Shown: positions 24,512 to 37,838, counted from the first letter of the stretch. The stretch: DNA of 64,000 nt from Burkholderia latens (GCF_902499045.1 NZ_CABVPL010000014.1:62001-126000); one strand, 5' to 3'. A program made the numbers and translations. The notes: generated by a model from the sequence alone, not told the origin.

Positions 24512-24862
24512 GCCCTCGCGAGCCGGCGGCTTCAGGACAGCCAGACCGGATACCGGCCGCCTCGAAGCAGGAGCGACCTTCCCGGCTCAAGTGGAAATCG
24601 ATCCGATAGCCCGATCTGCGCACGGCATTAGACGGGGTCAAATCCTCTCGCTGCCTGCGCACACATGGCCCACGGACACCATAAGGCCGCTTCGCGATTC
24701 GACTCCCCTCATCCCGTCGGCATTGGAGGGAACCTGCACCGCATGCATGGTTTCCGCCTGCTTTTGCCCGATCACGCCGGCCGGCATGCCCGCGCGACAC
24801 ATCGCGGCCGCCGGCCTCTGCTATATTCCCTCCATCCCTGTCCTTCACTGCCCTTTCCACGC
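24512..24862. other. Right boundary region of the tRNA-linked insert
   Basis: No gene supported in 351 bp. At 24635-24649, GGGTCAAATCCTCTC matches 13 of 15 bases of the tRNA-Pro T-arm (22443-22457). A TATATT 10-mer (CTATATTCCC, near 24820) could be the -10 of the following CorB-like gene, without a clear -35. Confidence 0.5.
24635..24649 (+). repeat. Degenerate copy of the tRNA-Pro T-arm (possible relic attachment site)
   Basis: GGGTCAAATCCTCTC aligns with GGTTCGAATCCTCTC of tRNA-Pro at 22443-22457 with two mismatches, in the same orientation and 2.2 kb downstream. The match stops at the end of the T-stem and does not extend through the acceptor or CCA. It brackets the GSCFA gene. Confidence 0.35.
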
Positions 24863-26152
24863 GTGGACCAAATTCCCTTATGGGCGCAAATCAGCGCCGT
24901 CTTCCTGCTTCTTCTCTGCTCCAGCTTCTTTTCCATTTCCGAGACCGCGATGATGGCGCTCAACCGGCACCGGTTGAAGCATCTCGCCGGCAAGGGCGCG
25001 CTCGGCGCGAAAACCACGCAGGGCCTCCTCACGCGCACCGACCTGCTGCTCAGCGTGATCCTGATCGGCAACAACCTGTTCAACACGATCATCCCGGTCC
25101 TGACGACGTCGCTCGCGCTGCACACGTTCGGCCGTAACAATCTCGCGCTGTCGATCGCGACGGGCATCGTCGCGTTCCTGATCATCGTGTTCGCGGAAAT
25201 CGCGCCGAAGATCGTCGGCGCGACCTTTCCCGAGCGCATCGCACTGCCCGCGAGTCTCGTGATCGCGCCGCTGATGCGCGTGTTCAAGCCGGTCGTCTGG
25301 TTCGTCAACGCGCTCGCGAACGGCGTGCTCTGGGTGCTGCGCATCAATACGAAGAAGGGCCGCGACCAGCGGATGTCGGCCGACGAACTGCGCGCGATCG
25401 TGCTCGAGTCGAGCAGCTTCATGCCGACCAAACACCGCAGCATCCTGCTCAACCTGTTCGACCTCGAGAACATCACGGTCGACGACGTGATGGTGCCGCG
25501 CCGCCAGATCGAGTCGCTGAACTTCTACGCGCCGCTCGACGACATCCTGCATCAGCTCGAGACCTGCTATCACAACCGCCTCGTCGTGTACGAAGGCGAC
25601 ATCGACAAGGTGCTCGGCGTGCTGCACGTGCGCAAGACGCTCACCGCGCTGCACAACCAGGATTTCGATCGGGAAACGCTGCGCACGCTGCTCGCGGAGC
25701 CGTACTACGTGCCGTCGGGCACGCCGGTCGTGCAGCAGCTCCAGTATTTCCAGGAAAGCCGCCAGCGCACGGCGCTCGTCGTCAACGAGTACGGCGAGCT
25801 CGAAGGGCTCGTCACGCCCGAGGACATCATCGAGGAACTGATCGGCGAATTCACGACGTCGATGCCGCGGGGCGAACGCGCAGGCGGCTGGAACGAGAAC
25901 GGCGAGTGCATCGTCGCCGCCAGCATGCCGCTGCGCGAACTGAACCGCTGGCTGCACCTGCACCTGCCCACCGACGGGCCGAAGACGCTGAACGGCCTGA
26001 TCCTCGAGATCCTCGAGGAAATTCCGGAAGGCGACGTGTGCGTGAAGATCGGCGACGTGATGCTCGAGGTCATGCGCAGCGACGATCAGGCCGTGCGCAC
26101 GGTCAAGCTCTTCAAGCCGCGCGGCGCGCGCACGCGCGCCGCCGCGCGCTAG
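24863..26152 (+). CDS. CorB/HlyC-CorC family membrane protein with DUF21 and CBS domains
   Basis: A 429-residue protein. A DUF21 (CNNM) membrane domain occupies about 1-185 with several helices, including FFSISETAMMALNRHRLKHLA. A CBS pair follows (about 200-320; DVMVPRRQIESLNFYAP; GLVTPEDIIEELIGEF), then a C-terminal CorC_HlyC domain. Members are linked to Mg2+/Co2+ efflux. I chose the GTG start because MDQIPLWAQISAV is the family's usual beginning; 66 in-frame codons upstream look non-coding. It stands just outside the tRNA-linked insert and upstream of pilB. Confidence 0.9.
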   Translation: MDQIPLWAQISAVFLLLLCSSFFSISETAMMALNRHRLKHLAGKGALGAKTTQGLLTRTDLLLSVILIGNNLFNTIIPVLTTSLALHTFGRNNLALSIATGIVAFLIIVFAEIAPKIVGATFPERIALPASLVIAPLMRVFKPVVWFVNALANGVLWVLRINTKKGRDQRMSADELRAIVLESSSFMPTKHRSILLNLFDLENITVDDVMVPRRQIESLNFYAPLDDILHQLETCYHNRLVVYEGDIDKVLGVLHVRKTLTALHNQDFDRETLRTLLAEPYYVPSGTPVVQQLQYFQESRQRTALVVNEYGELEGLVTPEDIIEELIGEFTTSMPRGERAGGWNENGECIVAASMPLRELNRWLHLHLPTDGPKTLNGLILEILEEIPEGDVCVKIGDVMLEVMRSDDQAVRTVKLFKPRGARTRAAAR

Positions 26153-26234
26153 CCGAACGGCCGACTGTCGGCGCCGTCCGCGATACGCGACCATTTACCG
26201 GTCACGATCAACAGGCGGCCGAGCGCCGGCTCAC

Positions 26235-27512
26235 ATGCGTTTCACTCCTCCTGGGGCGGCGCCGCGCACGCAGCGGCCGCCCACCTCCGCCGACGCCGCA
26301 GCCGCGGAGCGAGCCCGTTCGCTCGATGCGACGCAACTCGACGACTCTCCCGCGGTACGGCTGCTGACCGACACGCTGCACGCCGCGCGCGTGCGCGACG
26401 CGTCCGATATCCACGTCGAACCGTTCGAAACCGGCTGGCGCATCCGGCTGCGGGTCGACGGCGTCCTGCATGAACACGTACGGCCGCCCCCTCATCTGCG
26501 CGACGCGCTGGTCACGCGGATCAAGGTGCTCGCGCGCATGGACATCGCCGAGCGCAGGCTGCCGCAGGACGGCCGGCTGCGCATCGCGGTCGACGGCGGT
26601 ATGCGGGGCGACTACCGCGTCAGTTCGCTGCCGACGCTATTCGGCGAGAAACTCGTGCTGCGGCGCCTCGATACGCTGCCGCCCGACCTCACGCTCGCGC
26701 GCCTCGGCTTCGATGCGCGGCAGGCGGCGGCGATGGAGGCCGCGATCCGCGCGCCTCACGGCCTCGTGCTCGTCACCGGTCCGACCGGCAGCGGCAAGAC
26801 GCTGTCGCTCTACTGCGCGCTGCAAATGCTCGATCGCGATGCGCACAACGTATGCACGGTCGAGGACCCGGCCGAGATTCAGCTGGACGGGATCAATCAG
26901 GTCGGCGTCGCCGAAAAGGCCGGGCTCACGTTCGCCACGGCGCTGCGCGCGCTGCTGCGGCAGGACCCGGACGTCATCATGGTCGGTGAGATTCGCGATG
27001 CGGAAACGGCCGACGTCGCGATCAAGGCCGCGCAGACCGGACACCTCGTGCTGTCGACGCTGCACACGAACGATGCGCCGGCAGCGGTCGCGCGACTGCT
27101 CGACATCGGCGTCGCGCCGTACAACCTGGCGGCCGCGTTGCGGCTCGTCACCGCGCAGCGCCTCGTCCGGCGCCTGTGCACCGCGTGCCGCGTGCGCTCG
27201 GACGCGCCGGTGCGTGCGCTGCGCGATGCCGGGTGCGATCCGGCCGCGCTGGAATCCGGATGGCGCCCGTTCGTCGCGCGCGGCTGCGCCGCCTGCCACG
27301 GTATCGGTTATCGCGGCCGGATCGGTCTGCACCAGACGATGCCCGTTTCCGCGGAAATGGCCGAACGCATCGTCGCGCGCGCAAGCGTCGGCGTACTCGC
27401 GCAATGCGCGGCGGCCGAGGGCGTGCGCAGTCTGCGCGACGCAGCGCTCGCGCACGTTCGCGACGGCACGACGAGCGTCGCGGAAGCGCTAGCCGCGACG
27501 CCCGACGCGTGA
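26235..27512 (+). CDS. Type IV pilus/type II secretion ATPase (PilB/GspE family), short form
   Basis: A 425-residue secretion ATPase. Walker A is GPTGSGKT (182-189), the Asp box TVEDPAE (208-214), Walker B DPDVIMVGEIRD (244-255) and the His box TGHLVLSTLHTND (268-280). A C-terminal tetra-Cys zinc motif (CTAC at 315-318, CAAC later) is present as in PilB/GspE. It lacks the about 140-residue N-terminal MshEN domain of full PilB. It overlaps the next gene by 4 bp (GTGA), indicating a pilBCD-like operon. It could serve a minor pilus or a competence-type system. Confidence 0.9.
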   Translation: MRFTPPGAAPRTQRPPTSADAAAAERARSLDATQLDDSPAVRLLTDTLHAARVRDASDIHVEPFETGWRIRLRVDGVLHEHVRPPPHLRDALVTRIKVLARMDIAERRLPQDGRLRIAVDGGMRGDYRVSSLPTLFGEKLVLRRLDTLPPDLTLARLGFDARQAAAMEAAIRAPHGLVLVTGPTGSGKTLSLYCALQMLDRDAHNVCTVEDPAEIQLDGINQVGVAEKAGLTFATALRALLRQDPDVIMVGEIRDAETADVAIKAAQTGHLVLSTLHTNDAPAAVARLLDIGVAPYNLAAALRLVTAQRLVRRLCTACRVRSDAPVRALRDAGCDPAALESGWRPFVARGCAACHGIGYRGRIGLHQTMPVSAEMAERIVARASVGVLAQCAAAEGVRSLRDAALAHVRDGTTSVAEALAATPDA

Positions 27513-28723
27513 CGACGATGCCGCTGCCGCCGCACGAAACCCGCTTCGCATGGCGCGGCCGTCGTCGCGACGGCACGCCATGTCGCGGAAACGTGATCGC
27601 ATTCGACGCCGCCGCCGCGCGTGCGGCGCTCGCACGCGACGGCATCGCGGTGCTGGCGCTCGACGCGCGCGGCACGGCCCGGCCGCCGGCGGCCGGCGCA
27701 CGCGACGTCACGCGTTTCACGCGTCAGCTGGCGAGCCTGCTGCAAGCCGGGCTGCCGCTCGCGCCGTCGCTGGAGATGCTCGCCCGCACTCGTACGCGCG
27801 ACGGGTTGCCGCGCATCGCGGCCGGTCTCGCCCGCGAGATCGTGGGCGGGCAACGCTTCGCCGCCGCGCTCGCGCGCTATCCGTCGCAGTTCGGCACCTT
27901 GTATCGGCAGTTGATCGAGGTAGGCGAGGCGTCGGGCGCGCTCGGCACCGTGCTGACCCGCGTCGCCGAGCATCGCGAACGCGCCGACGCGCAATGGCGC
28001 AAGCTGCGTGCCGCGCTCGCGTATCCGGTCGCCGTTATCGCGTTCGCGCTGGCGATCTCGGCCGCGCTGATGGTATGGGTCGTGCCGACGTTCCGGCAGA
28101 TCTTCGACGGCTTCGGCGCGACGCTGCCGGCGCCGACCCGCGCGCTGCTCGCCGTCTCTTCCGCGACATCGGCTTGGGGCGGCACGTTCGCCGCCGCTGC
28201 AGCCCTGGCCGCCCTTGCCGCACGTCACGTGCTGCGGCGCTCGCCATCGCTGCGTTACGCGGTCGCGCGGCAGATGCTGAACTTGCCGTTCGTCGGCAGC
28301 GCGCTCACACGGTTCGCAACCGCGCGCTGGTGCCGCTCGCTTGCGACGCTGCTCGGCGCAGGCGTGCCGCTCGCCGATGCATTCGCAACACTCGAGCGCA
28401 CGGCCGGTCATCCGGTGTTCGATCAGGCCACCGGTCAGATCGCGGCGCGCGTGCTGCGGGGCGCGCGTCTTGCCGACGCGATGCATGCGGCCGGCTGCTT
28501 CCCGGACGACGTCGTGCAGCCGATCGCCGTCGCCGAAGAAACCGGCGCGCTCGACACGATGCTCGCCGACATCGCCGCGCTCTGCGAGCGTCAGCTCGAC
28601 GCACGCGTCGATGCGCTAGCCGCGCTCGGCGAACCGTTGATCGTGGTCGTGCTGGGCGCGCTCGTCGGCGGCCTCGTGATCGCGATGTATCTGCCCATCC
28701 TTCAGCTGGGCAACGTGGTGTAG
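27509..28723 (+). CDS. Type IV pilus/type II secretion inner-membrane platform protein (PilC/GspF family)
   Basis: A 404-residue protein with two GspF repeats. The first (about 65-190) contains FTRQLASLLQAGLPLAPSLE and GEASGALGTVL; the second (about 265-390) contains RWCRSLATLLGAGVPLADAF and AEETGALDTML. Three membrane helices are visible (about 168-190, 216-240, and 375-400). I chose the GTG that overlaps the pilB stop; an ATG three codons later is an alternative. It would be the membrane platform driven by the preceding ATPase. Confidence 0.9.
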   Translation: MTTMPLPPHETRFAWRGRRRDGTPCRGNVIAFDAAAARAALARDGIAVLALDARGTARPPAAGARDVTRFTRQLASLLQAGLPLAPSLEMLARTRTRDGLPRIAAGLAREIVGGQRFAAALARYPSQFGTLYRQLIEVGEASGALGTVLTRVAEHRERADAQWRKLRAALAYPVAVIAFALAISAALMVWVVPTFRQIFDGFGATLPAPTRALLAVSSATSAWGGTFAAAAALAALAARHVLRRSPSLRYAVARQMLNLPFVGSALTRFATARWCRSLATLLGAGVPLADAFATLERTAGHPVFDQATGQIAARVLRGARLADAMHAAGCFPDDVVQPIAVAEETGALDTMLADIAALCERQLDARVDALAALGEPLIVVVLGALVGGLVIAMYLPILQLGNVV

Positions 28724-28767
28724 CATCGCAACCGATTCTGTCGCCTTTAAAGCCCGAACCCGAGCCC

Positions 28768-29679
28768 ATGACGCCCGCGCCCCTGACCACCGTATTCGAT
28801 TCGCCCGACAGCACGCTCCTCGTGCTGGCGATGCTGCCGCCGGCGGTGCAGTATGCATTCGCCGTCGTGCTCGGCCTGTGCGTCGGCAGTTTCGTGAACG
28901 TCGTCGTGCACCGCGTCCCGGTGATGATGCAGCGTGCATGGCAAGCCGAAATCGCCGAAGCGACGGGCGCCGCAAGCACGGCACCGGACGACGGCTATCC
29001 GCCGCACTACGATCTGTGGCGCCCGCGCAGCGCGTGCCCGCATTGCGGCCATGTGCTGCGCGCATGGGAAAACATCCCGCTCGTCAGCTATCTGATGTTG
29101 CGCGGCCGCTGCCGTCAGTGCGGCCACGCGATCGGCGTGCGCTATCTGCTCGTCGAACTCGCCGGTGCGCTGCTCGCCGCCGCCTCGCTCGCGGCGTTCG
29201 GCCCCACCGTCGCGGCACTCGCGGCGTTCGGGCTGTGCGCCGCACTGCTCGCGATGAGCGCGATCGACATCCAGACCGGCTACCTGCCCGATTCGATGAC
29301 GCTGCCGTTGCTGTGGGCAGGCCTGGCACTCAATCTCGGCGGCACGTTCGCGTCGCTGCGCTCGGCCGTGGTCGGCGCGATGGCCGGCTACCTGTTCCTG
29401 TGGTCGGTCTACTGGCTGTTCAAATGGCTGCGCGGGATCGAAGGAATCGGCTTCGGCGATCTGAAGCTGCTCGCCGCGCTCGGCGCATGGATGGGCTGGG
29501 CCGCGCTGCCGCAGGTCGTGCTGTTCGCCGCGGTGACGGGCGCGATCGCCGGGCTCGTCGCGACCTGGCGCGGCCGCATGCGCTTCGAGGAGCCGATTCC
29601 GTTCGGCCCGTTCCTGGCTGCCGGCGGCGTGGCGACACTGTTTTTCGGTACCCCTTTCTATTCGGCGCTCGGCGGCTGA
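28768..29679 (+). CDS. Prepilin peptidase / N-methyltransferase (PilD/GspO)
   Basis: A 303-residue integral-membrane aspartyl protease that cleaves and N-methylates type IV prepilins. The cytoplasmic zinc loop has CPHC (90-93) and CRQC (115-118). Catalytic Asp167 (SAIDIQTGYLPD) and Asp231 (GFGDLKLLAALGAW) are both present. About eight membrane helices. It sits 44 bp after pilC, as in other proteobacteria, but no prepilin gene is in the window, so its substrates are encoded elsewhere. Confidence 0.94.
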   Translation: MTPAPLTTVFDSPDSTLLVLAMLPPAVQYAFAVVLGLCVGSFVNVVVHRVPVMMQRAWQAEIAEATGAASTAPDDGYPPHYDLWRPRSACPHCGHVLRAWENIPLVSYLMLRGRCRQCGHAIGVRYLLVELAGALLAAASLAAFGPTVAALAAFGLCAALLAMSAIDIQTGYLPDSMTLPLLWAGLALNLGGTFASLRSAVVGAMAGYLFLWSVYWLFKWLRGIEGIGFGDLKLLAALGAWMGWAALPQVVLFAAVTGAIAGLVATWRGRMRFEEPIPFGPFLAAGGVATLFFGTPFYSALGG

Positions 29680-29763
29680 CGTGACGCGCGACCCGTGTGC
29701 GCGCCGTTCTCCGCGCCGCCGGCGCGCGCGTCACTTGCCTGCAGCGGCCCGGCGGAGGTTCAC

Positions 29764-30372
29764 ATGTTCGCAATAGGACTCACCGGCGGCATCGGCAGCG
29801 GCAAGACGACCGTCGCCGACATGTTCGCCGCACGCGGTGCATCGGTCGTCGATACCGACCTGATCGCGCACCGCATCACCGCACCCGGTGGGCTCGCGAT
29901 GCCGGCGATCGAACACGCATTCGGACCGGACTTCGTCGCGGCCGATGGCTCGCTCGATCGCGCGAAGATGCGCGCACTGATTTTCAGCGACGACGACGCA
30001 CGCCGCCGGCTCGAAGCGATCACGCATCCGCTGATTCGCGCGGAGACCGAGCGCGAAGCCCGCGACGCGCAGGGCACTTACGTGGTGTTCGTCGTGCCGC
30101 TGCTCGTGGAGTCAGGCAATTGGAAGGCCCGCAGCAACCGCGTGCTGGTGGTCGACTGTCCGGTCGAAACGCAGATCGCGCGCGTGATGCGCCGCAACGG
30201 CTTCACGCGCGAACAGGTCGAGGCGATCATCGCGAGACAAGCGACGCGCGAAGCGCGTCTCGCGGCGGCCGACGACGTGATCGTCAACGACGCGGCGACG
30301 CCCGCCGTGCTCGCCGCACAGGTCGATGCACTGCACCAACGCTATCTCGAATTCGCGGCAGCGGCGCGGTGA
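29764..30372 (+). CDS. coaE: Dephospho-CoA kinase
   Basis: A 202-residue P-loop kinase for the last step of coenzyme A synthesis. The P-loop [12 protein letters not shown] is at residues 5-16, followed by [10 protein letters not shown] and [20 protein letters not shown] lies a few bases before the ATG, which decides the start. The order pilD-coaE-zapD-yacG matches that of many gamma- and betaproteobacteria. Confidence 0.96.
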   Translation: MFAIGLTGGIGSGKTTVADMFAARGASVVDTDLIAHRITAPGGLAMPAIEHAFGPDFVAADGSLDRAKMRALIFSDDDARRRLEAITHPLIRAETEREARDAQGTYVVFVVPLLVESGNWKARSNRVLVVDCPVETQIARVMRRNGFTREQVEAIIARQATREARLAAADDVIVNDAATPAVLAAQVDALHQRYLEFAAAAR

Positions 30373-30429
30373 CGCTGCGCGCAATCGTGATGGTGTACGA
30401 AATTGGCGCGTTGCTAGGGTAGAGCGTGA

Positions 30430-31236
<807 letters not shown>

Positions 31237-31264
31237 CGGCCGCGTGCCGGTTCGACGCTTTCGT

Positions 31265-31465
31265 ATGACTACCGTTGTGAAATGTCCTTCGTGCGGCGCG
31301 CAAGTGCGCTGGACGCCCGAAAACAAGTTCCGTCCCTTCTGTTCGGCCCGCTGCAAGCAGCTCGATCTCGGCGCATGGGCGGCAGAAAAGTACCGGATCG
31401 GCGGCGCCGCCGACGAAGGCCCGTCGTCTGAAGAAGACGGCACGGACAACCGCCGCGACAGCTGA
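31265..31465 (+). CDS. yacG: DNA gyrase inhibitor / zinc-binding protein YacG
   Basis: A 66-residue zinc protein. Ligands Cys7, Cys10, Cys26 and Cys30 form the treble-clef finger (CPSC, then FCSARC), followed by [12 protein letters not shown]. In E. coli YacG binds GyrB and inhibits its DNA binding. The acidic C-terminal tail is low in order. I prefer the ATG at 31265; a GTG seven codons upstream is in frame. Confidence 0.93.
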   Translation: MTTVVKCPSCGAQVRWTPENKFRPFCSARCKQLDLGAWAAEKYRIGGAADEGPSSEEDGTDNRRDS

Positions 31466-31525
31466 GCGGCGCGCAGCGCGCCCGTTCGCCGATATGGCCC
31501 GCGTTTCAGGCGGGCCGCCACGGCG

Positions 31526-31984
31526 TCATTGCGACGCCGCTTCCTTCTCGAGCAGTTCCAACACCGGCAGCGCGGCCGGCAACAGCGGCGCGACATCGAC
31601 CGGCAGCGGCTGCCACACGAACGCCTGCCCTTCCTTGCTGTGCGGCTCGCCCGTCCAGCCCGTCACCTTGCAGAAATAGAGCCGCACGTACGCATGCGGA
31701 TAATCGTGCTCGAGCGTGTGCCAGCGATGGCTCGCCGTGACGACGATGCCCAACTCCTCGTGCAGTTCGCGGGCCAGCGCATCCTCGACGCTCTCGCCGG
31801 CCTCCAGCTTGCCGCCTGGGAACTCCCAGTAGCCTTCGTACGGCTTGCCCTGCAGCCGCTGCGCGAGCAGGTAGCGGCAGCGGCCGTCCGGTCCGCCTGC
31901 CTGCACCATCACGCCGACAGCGACTTCCGTCACCTTGCGGCCGTCGGGCGCACGTGCCGCGCCCGCTGCGGAATCCACGCTCAT
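31526..31984 (-). CDS. mutT: Nudix hydrolase MutT (8-oxo-dGTP diphosphatase)
   Basis: A 152-residue Nudix enzyme that removes oxidised dGTP from the nucleotide pool. The Nudix box is complete at 58-80 (GGKLEAGESVEDALARELHE, then ELGI), preceded by EGYWEFPGG. AAGGAG lies just before the ATG, and the start overlaps the stop of the upstream ATPase gene (ATGA). It converges with yacG; a small GGCCCGC/GCGGGCC hairpin at 31496-31516 without a U-run lies between them. Confidence 0.9.
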   Translation of the reverse strand: MSVDSAAGAARAPDGRKVTEVAVGVMVQAGGPDGRCRYLLAQRLQGKPYEGYWEFPGGKLEAGESVEDALARELHEELGIVVTASHRWHTLEHDYPHAYVRLYFCKVTGWTGEPHSKEGQAFVWQPLPVDVAPLLPAALPVLELLEKEAASQ

Positions 31985-32850
31985 GCCTGCTCCTTGCGGC
32001 CCGACCAGTCGCGCGCGAACTGCCACGCAACGCGCCCTGAGCGCGAACCGCGCTCGAGCGCCCAGACGAGCGCATCGCCGCGTGCCGCTTCGATCTCGGT
32101 ATCCGCACAGCCGAAATGGCGCAACCAGTGCCCGACGATGTCGAGGTAGTCGTCCTGCTTGAACGGATAGAAGCTCACCCACAGACCGAAGCGCTCCGAC
32201 AGCGAGATCTTTTCCTCGACGACTTCGCCGGGGTGGATCTCGCCGTCCGGCAGATGCTTGTACGACTCGTTGTCGCTCATGTACTCGGGCAGCAGATGGC
32301 GGCGGTTCGACGTCGCATAGATCAGCACGTTGTCGGACTGCGCGGCGATCGAGCCGTCGAGCGCGACCTTCAGCGCCTTGTAGCCCGATTCGCCGTCCTC
32401 GAACGACAGGTCGTCGCAGAACACGATGAATCGCTCCGGACGCTGCGAGATCAGCTCGACGATGTCGCCGAGATCGTGCAGGTCGTCCTTGTCGACTTCG
32501 ATCAGGCGCAGGCCGTCCTTCGCATATGCGTTCAGGCACGCCTTGATCAGCGACGACTTGCCGGTGCCGCGCGCACCCGTCAGCAGCACGTTGTTCGCCG
32601 GCTTGCGCTGCACGAACTGTCGCGTGTTCTGTTCGATCAGCCCTTTCTGGCGATCGATGTTGTGCAGGTCGCCGAGCGTGATCGACGACGCTGCCGGCAC
32701 CGGCTGCAGATAGCCGCGCCCCTGACGCTTGCGCCAGCGGAAGGCCGTGGCCGCGTTCCAGTCGACGGCCGCCGGCGCGGGCGGCAGTATCCCCTCGAGG
32801 CGGCCGAGCAGCGCTTCGGCACGCGTCAGAAACTGTTCGAGCTTGTCCAT
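31981..32850 (-). CDS. DUF815-family AAA-type ATP-binding protein
   Basis: A 289-residue P-loop ATPase. Walker A is GARGTGKSS (92-100) and Walker B is FIVFCDDLSFE with Asp146/Asp147. The segments LGDLHNIDRQKGLIEQNT and GEVVEEKISLSERFGLW are characteristic of DUF815 (PF05673). Function is not established. It is translationally coupled to mutT and 19 bp downstream of argJ, an arrangement shared by many betaproteobacteria. Confidence 0.9.
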   Translation of the reverse strand: MDKLEQFLTRAEALLGRLEGILPPAPAAVDWNAATAFRWRKRQGRGYLQPVPAASSITLGDLHNIDRQKGLIEQNTRQFVQRKPANNVLLTGARGTGKSSLIKACLNAYAKDGLRLIEVDKDDLHDLGDIVELISQRPERFIVFCDDLSFEDGESGYKALKVALDGSIAAQSDNVLIYATSNRRHLLPEYMSDNESYKHLPDGEIHPGEVVEEKISLSERFGLWVSFYPFKQDDYLDIVGHWLRHFGCADTEIEAARGDALVWALERGSRSGRVAWQFARDWSGRKEQA

Positions 32851-32869
32851 GTCGTTCGAGCGCTCCCGA

Positions 32870-34111
32870 TCAGGAGCGGTAATCCGCGTTGATGCTCACG
32901 TAATCGTGCGACAGATCGCACGTCCAGATAGTGGCCTGCGCGTCGCCGCGGCCGAGCAGCACGCGGATCGTGATTTCGCTCTGCTTCATCACGCGCTGGC
33001 CGTCCTCTTCCTGGTACGCCGGATTGCGGCCGCCTGCCTTCGCGACGAGCACGTCGTCGAGATACAGGTCGATCCTGCCGACGTCGAGATCGGTAACGCC
33101 CGCATAGCCGATCGCCGCGAGAATGCGGCCCAGATTGGGGTCGGATGCATAGAAGGCCGTCTTCACGAGCGGCGAATGGCCGATCGCATAGGCAATCTGA
33201 CGGCACTCGGCAACGCTCTTGCCGCCTTCGACCTGCACGGTCATGAACTTCGTCGCGCCTTCGCCGTCGCGCACGATCAGCTGCGACAGTTCCTGCGCGA
33301 CCTGCGTGACCGCGTCGCGCAACGCAGCATAGGCCGGCGAGTCGGTCGACGCGATTGCGGGCAGCGTGCTCTTGCCCGACGCGATCAGGATGAACGAGTC
33401 GTTCGTCGATGTGTCGCCGTCAATCGTGATGCAGTTGAACGAGCGATCGGCCACTTCCTTGACGAGCGTGTCGAGCACCGGCTGCGCGACGTTCGCATCG
33501 AATGCGAGGAAGCCGAGCATCGTCGCCATGTTCGGCTTGATCATGCCTGCGCCCTTGCTGATGCCGGTCAGCGTGATCGTGTGACCGTCGATCGTCACCT
33601 GGCGCGACGCGGCCTTCGGCAGCGTGTCGGTCGTCATGATCGCCTGCGCGGCGTCGTACCAGTTCGCGGCCTTGCGGTTCGCGAGCGCGGCCGGCAGCCC
33701 GGCCTTCAGGCGGTCGACCGGTAGCGGCTCGAGAATCACGCCGGTCGAGAACGGCAGCACCTGCGCGGCGTCGAGGCCCGCGAGGCGCGCGAGTTCCGCG
33801 CAGGTTTCACGAGCGTTCGCGAGGCCGGGCTCGCCGGTGCCCGCATTCGCATTGCCTGTGTTCACGACGAGCGCGCGAATCGCCGCGCCGCCGGCGCGCA
33901 CCTTGGCCAGATGTTCGCGGCACACGATCACGGGCGCGGCGCAGAAGCGGTTCTCGGTGAATACGCCGGCGACCGTCGCCCCTTCGTCGACGGAGATGAC
34001 CAGCACGTCCTTGCGATTCGGCTTGCGGATGTTCGCTTCCGCCCAGCCGAGCGTAACGCCGGCGACGGGATGCAGTTGGGCGGGATCGATCGACGGAAAA
34101 TTGACAGCCAT
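32870..34111 (-). CDS. argJ: Bifunctional ornithine acetyltransferase / N-acetylglutamate synthase
   Basis: A 413-residue self-cleaving enzyme that recycles the acetyl group in arginine synthesis. The autoprocessing site is [14 protein letters not shown] with nucleophile Thr197, splitting the chain into alpha and beta subunits. TGNANAGTG and the terminal [18 protein letters not shown] are typical. The ATG at 34111 (MAVNFPSID) is the usual start; the frame continues upstream without homology. It lies 150 bp after secA, with a GGCGGCC-type hairpin (34168-34192) between. Confidence 0.96.
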   Translation of the reverse strand: MAVNFPSIDPAQLHPVAGVTLGWAEANIRKPNRKDVLVISVDEGATVAGVFTENRFCAAPVIVCREHLAKVRAGGAAIRALVVNTGNANAGTGEPGLANARETCAELARLAGLDAAQVLPFSTGVILEPLPVDRLKAGLPAALANRKAANWYDAAQAIMTTDTLPKAASRQVTIDGHTITLTGISKGAGMIKPNMATMLGFLAFDANVAQPVLDTLVKEVADRSFNCITIDGDTSTNDSFILIASGKSTLPAIASTDSPAYAALRDAVTQVAQELSQLIVRDGEGATKFMTVQVEGGKSVAECRQIAYAIGHSPLVKTAFYASDPNLGRILAAIGYAGVTDLDVGRIDLYLDDVLVAKAGGRNPAYQEEDGQRVMKQSEITIRVLLGRGDAQATIWTCDLSHDYVSINADYRS

Positions 34112-34261
34112 GGGGCACACCTGCCGGATGGAAAATGCCGGCATGCGCCGGCATCGATTGGAAGAACCGGCGGCCGCGGGAACGGGCCGCCGCAACTCAC
34201 ATCACTGACTCGAAGCTGCGAACGGACGACGCGGCGCGCGCACGCGCGCCGCCGCCGCCGA

Positions 34262-37060
<2,799 letters not shown>

Positions 37061-37327
37061 CGGATCGGATCCTGCGTCGCAGCACCGGCGCCCGGCGCGT
37101 GTTGCGCGCCCCGACGCCCGAGCCCCGGCGGCTTAGCGAATTAGTGGAATCAAACGACGAATTTTAGCACGCGGGGACGCATGCGCCGGTGTCCCGGCCG
37201 GACCCGCGCCGCGCGCCGCGGCGGCGCCGGCGGCCGGCGCTCCGGCCCGAAAGCCGCCCGTGCGCGAGCCGGCGCGGGTACAATCGGCGTCACCGTCCGC
37301 GCGCGTGCGCGCCCGAAGAATGCCTCG

Positions 37328-37807
37328 ATGAACCGATTTTCCAAGCGTTTCGGCCCGCTCCCCGCGTATCGCCCGCAACCCGTGTCCGAAGTGCTCTCCC
37401 GCACCGACGCGTTCGCGGCGCTGCGCGCCGGCGTCGAGCAGGTCGCGTCGCTGCAGCGCGATCTCGCCGCGCTCCTGCCCGACTATCTTGCGAATCATGT
37501 CGAACCGGGCTCCATCAAGGACGGCACGCTGACCCTCTTTGCCGCTCACAACGCACTTGCCGCCCGGCTGCGCCAGGTGGAGCCGCGCCTGCTCGCCGAT
37601 CTGCAGAAACGCGGCTGGCCGGTGTCGACGCTGCGCGTGCGCGTGCGGCCGAAGGACGCGCCGGAGCCGCCGCACGTGAAGCAGGCCCGGATGACGACCG
37701 CCGGCGCTGCGGCGTTGCGCGAGCTCGCCGACCATCTCGAGCCGTCGCCGCTGCAGGCCGCGCTTGCGCGGATGGCCGCCCGGCACGGCGCGAAGTCGTC
37801 GCGCTGA
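37328..37807 (+). CDS. DUF721 protein, DciA-like helicase-loading factor
   Basis: A 159-residue DUF721 protein. The N-terminal domain resembles DciA (LSRTDAFAALRAGVEQVASLQRDLAALLPDYL; LTLFAAHNALAARLRQ), the ancestral factor that helps load DnaB helicase where DnaC is absent. The C-terminal half is basic and likely flexible. I began at the ATG giving MNRFSKRFG; 49 codons upstream are non-conserved. It is encoded opposite to its neighbours, divergent from secA and convergent with lpxC, and ends at a shared terminator. A TACAAT at 37279-37284 may be its -10. Confidence 0.85.
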   Translation: MNRFSKRFGPLPAYRPQPVSEVLSRTDAFAALRAGVEQVASLQRDLAALLPDYLANHVEPGSIKDGTLTLFAAHNALAARLRQVEPRLLADLQKRGWPVSTLRVRVRPKDAPEPPHVKQARMTTAGAAALRELADHLEPSPLQAALARMAARHGAKSSR

Positions 37808-37838
37808 GCGCGCTGCCGGCCACGGTTTGCCGCGCAAC

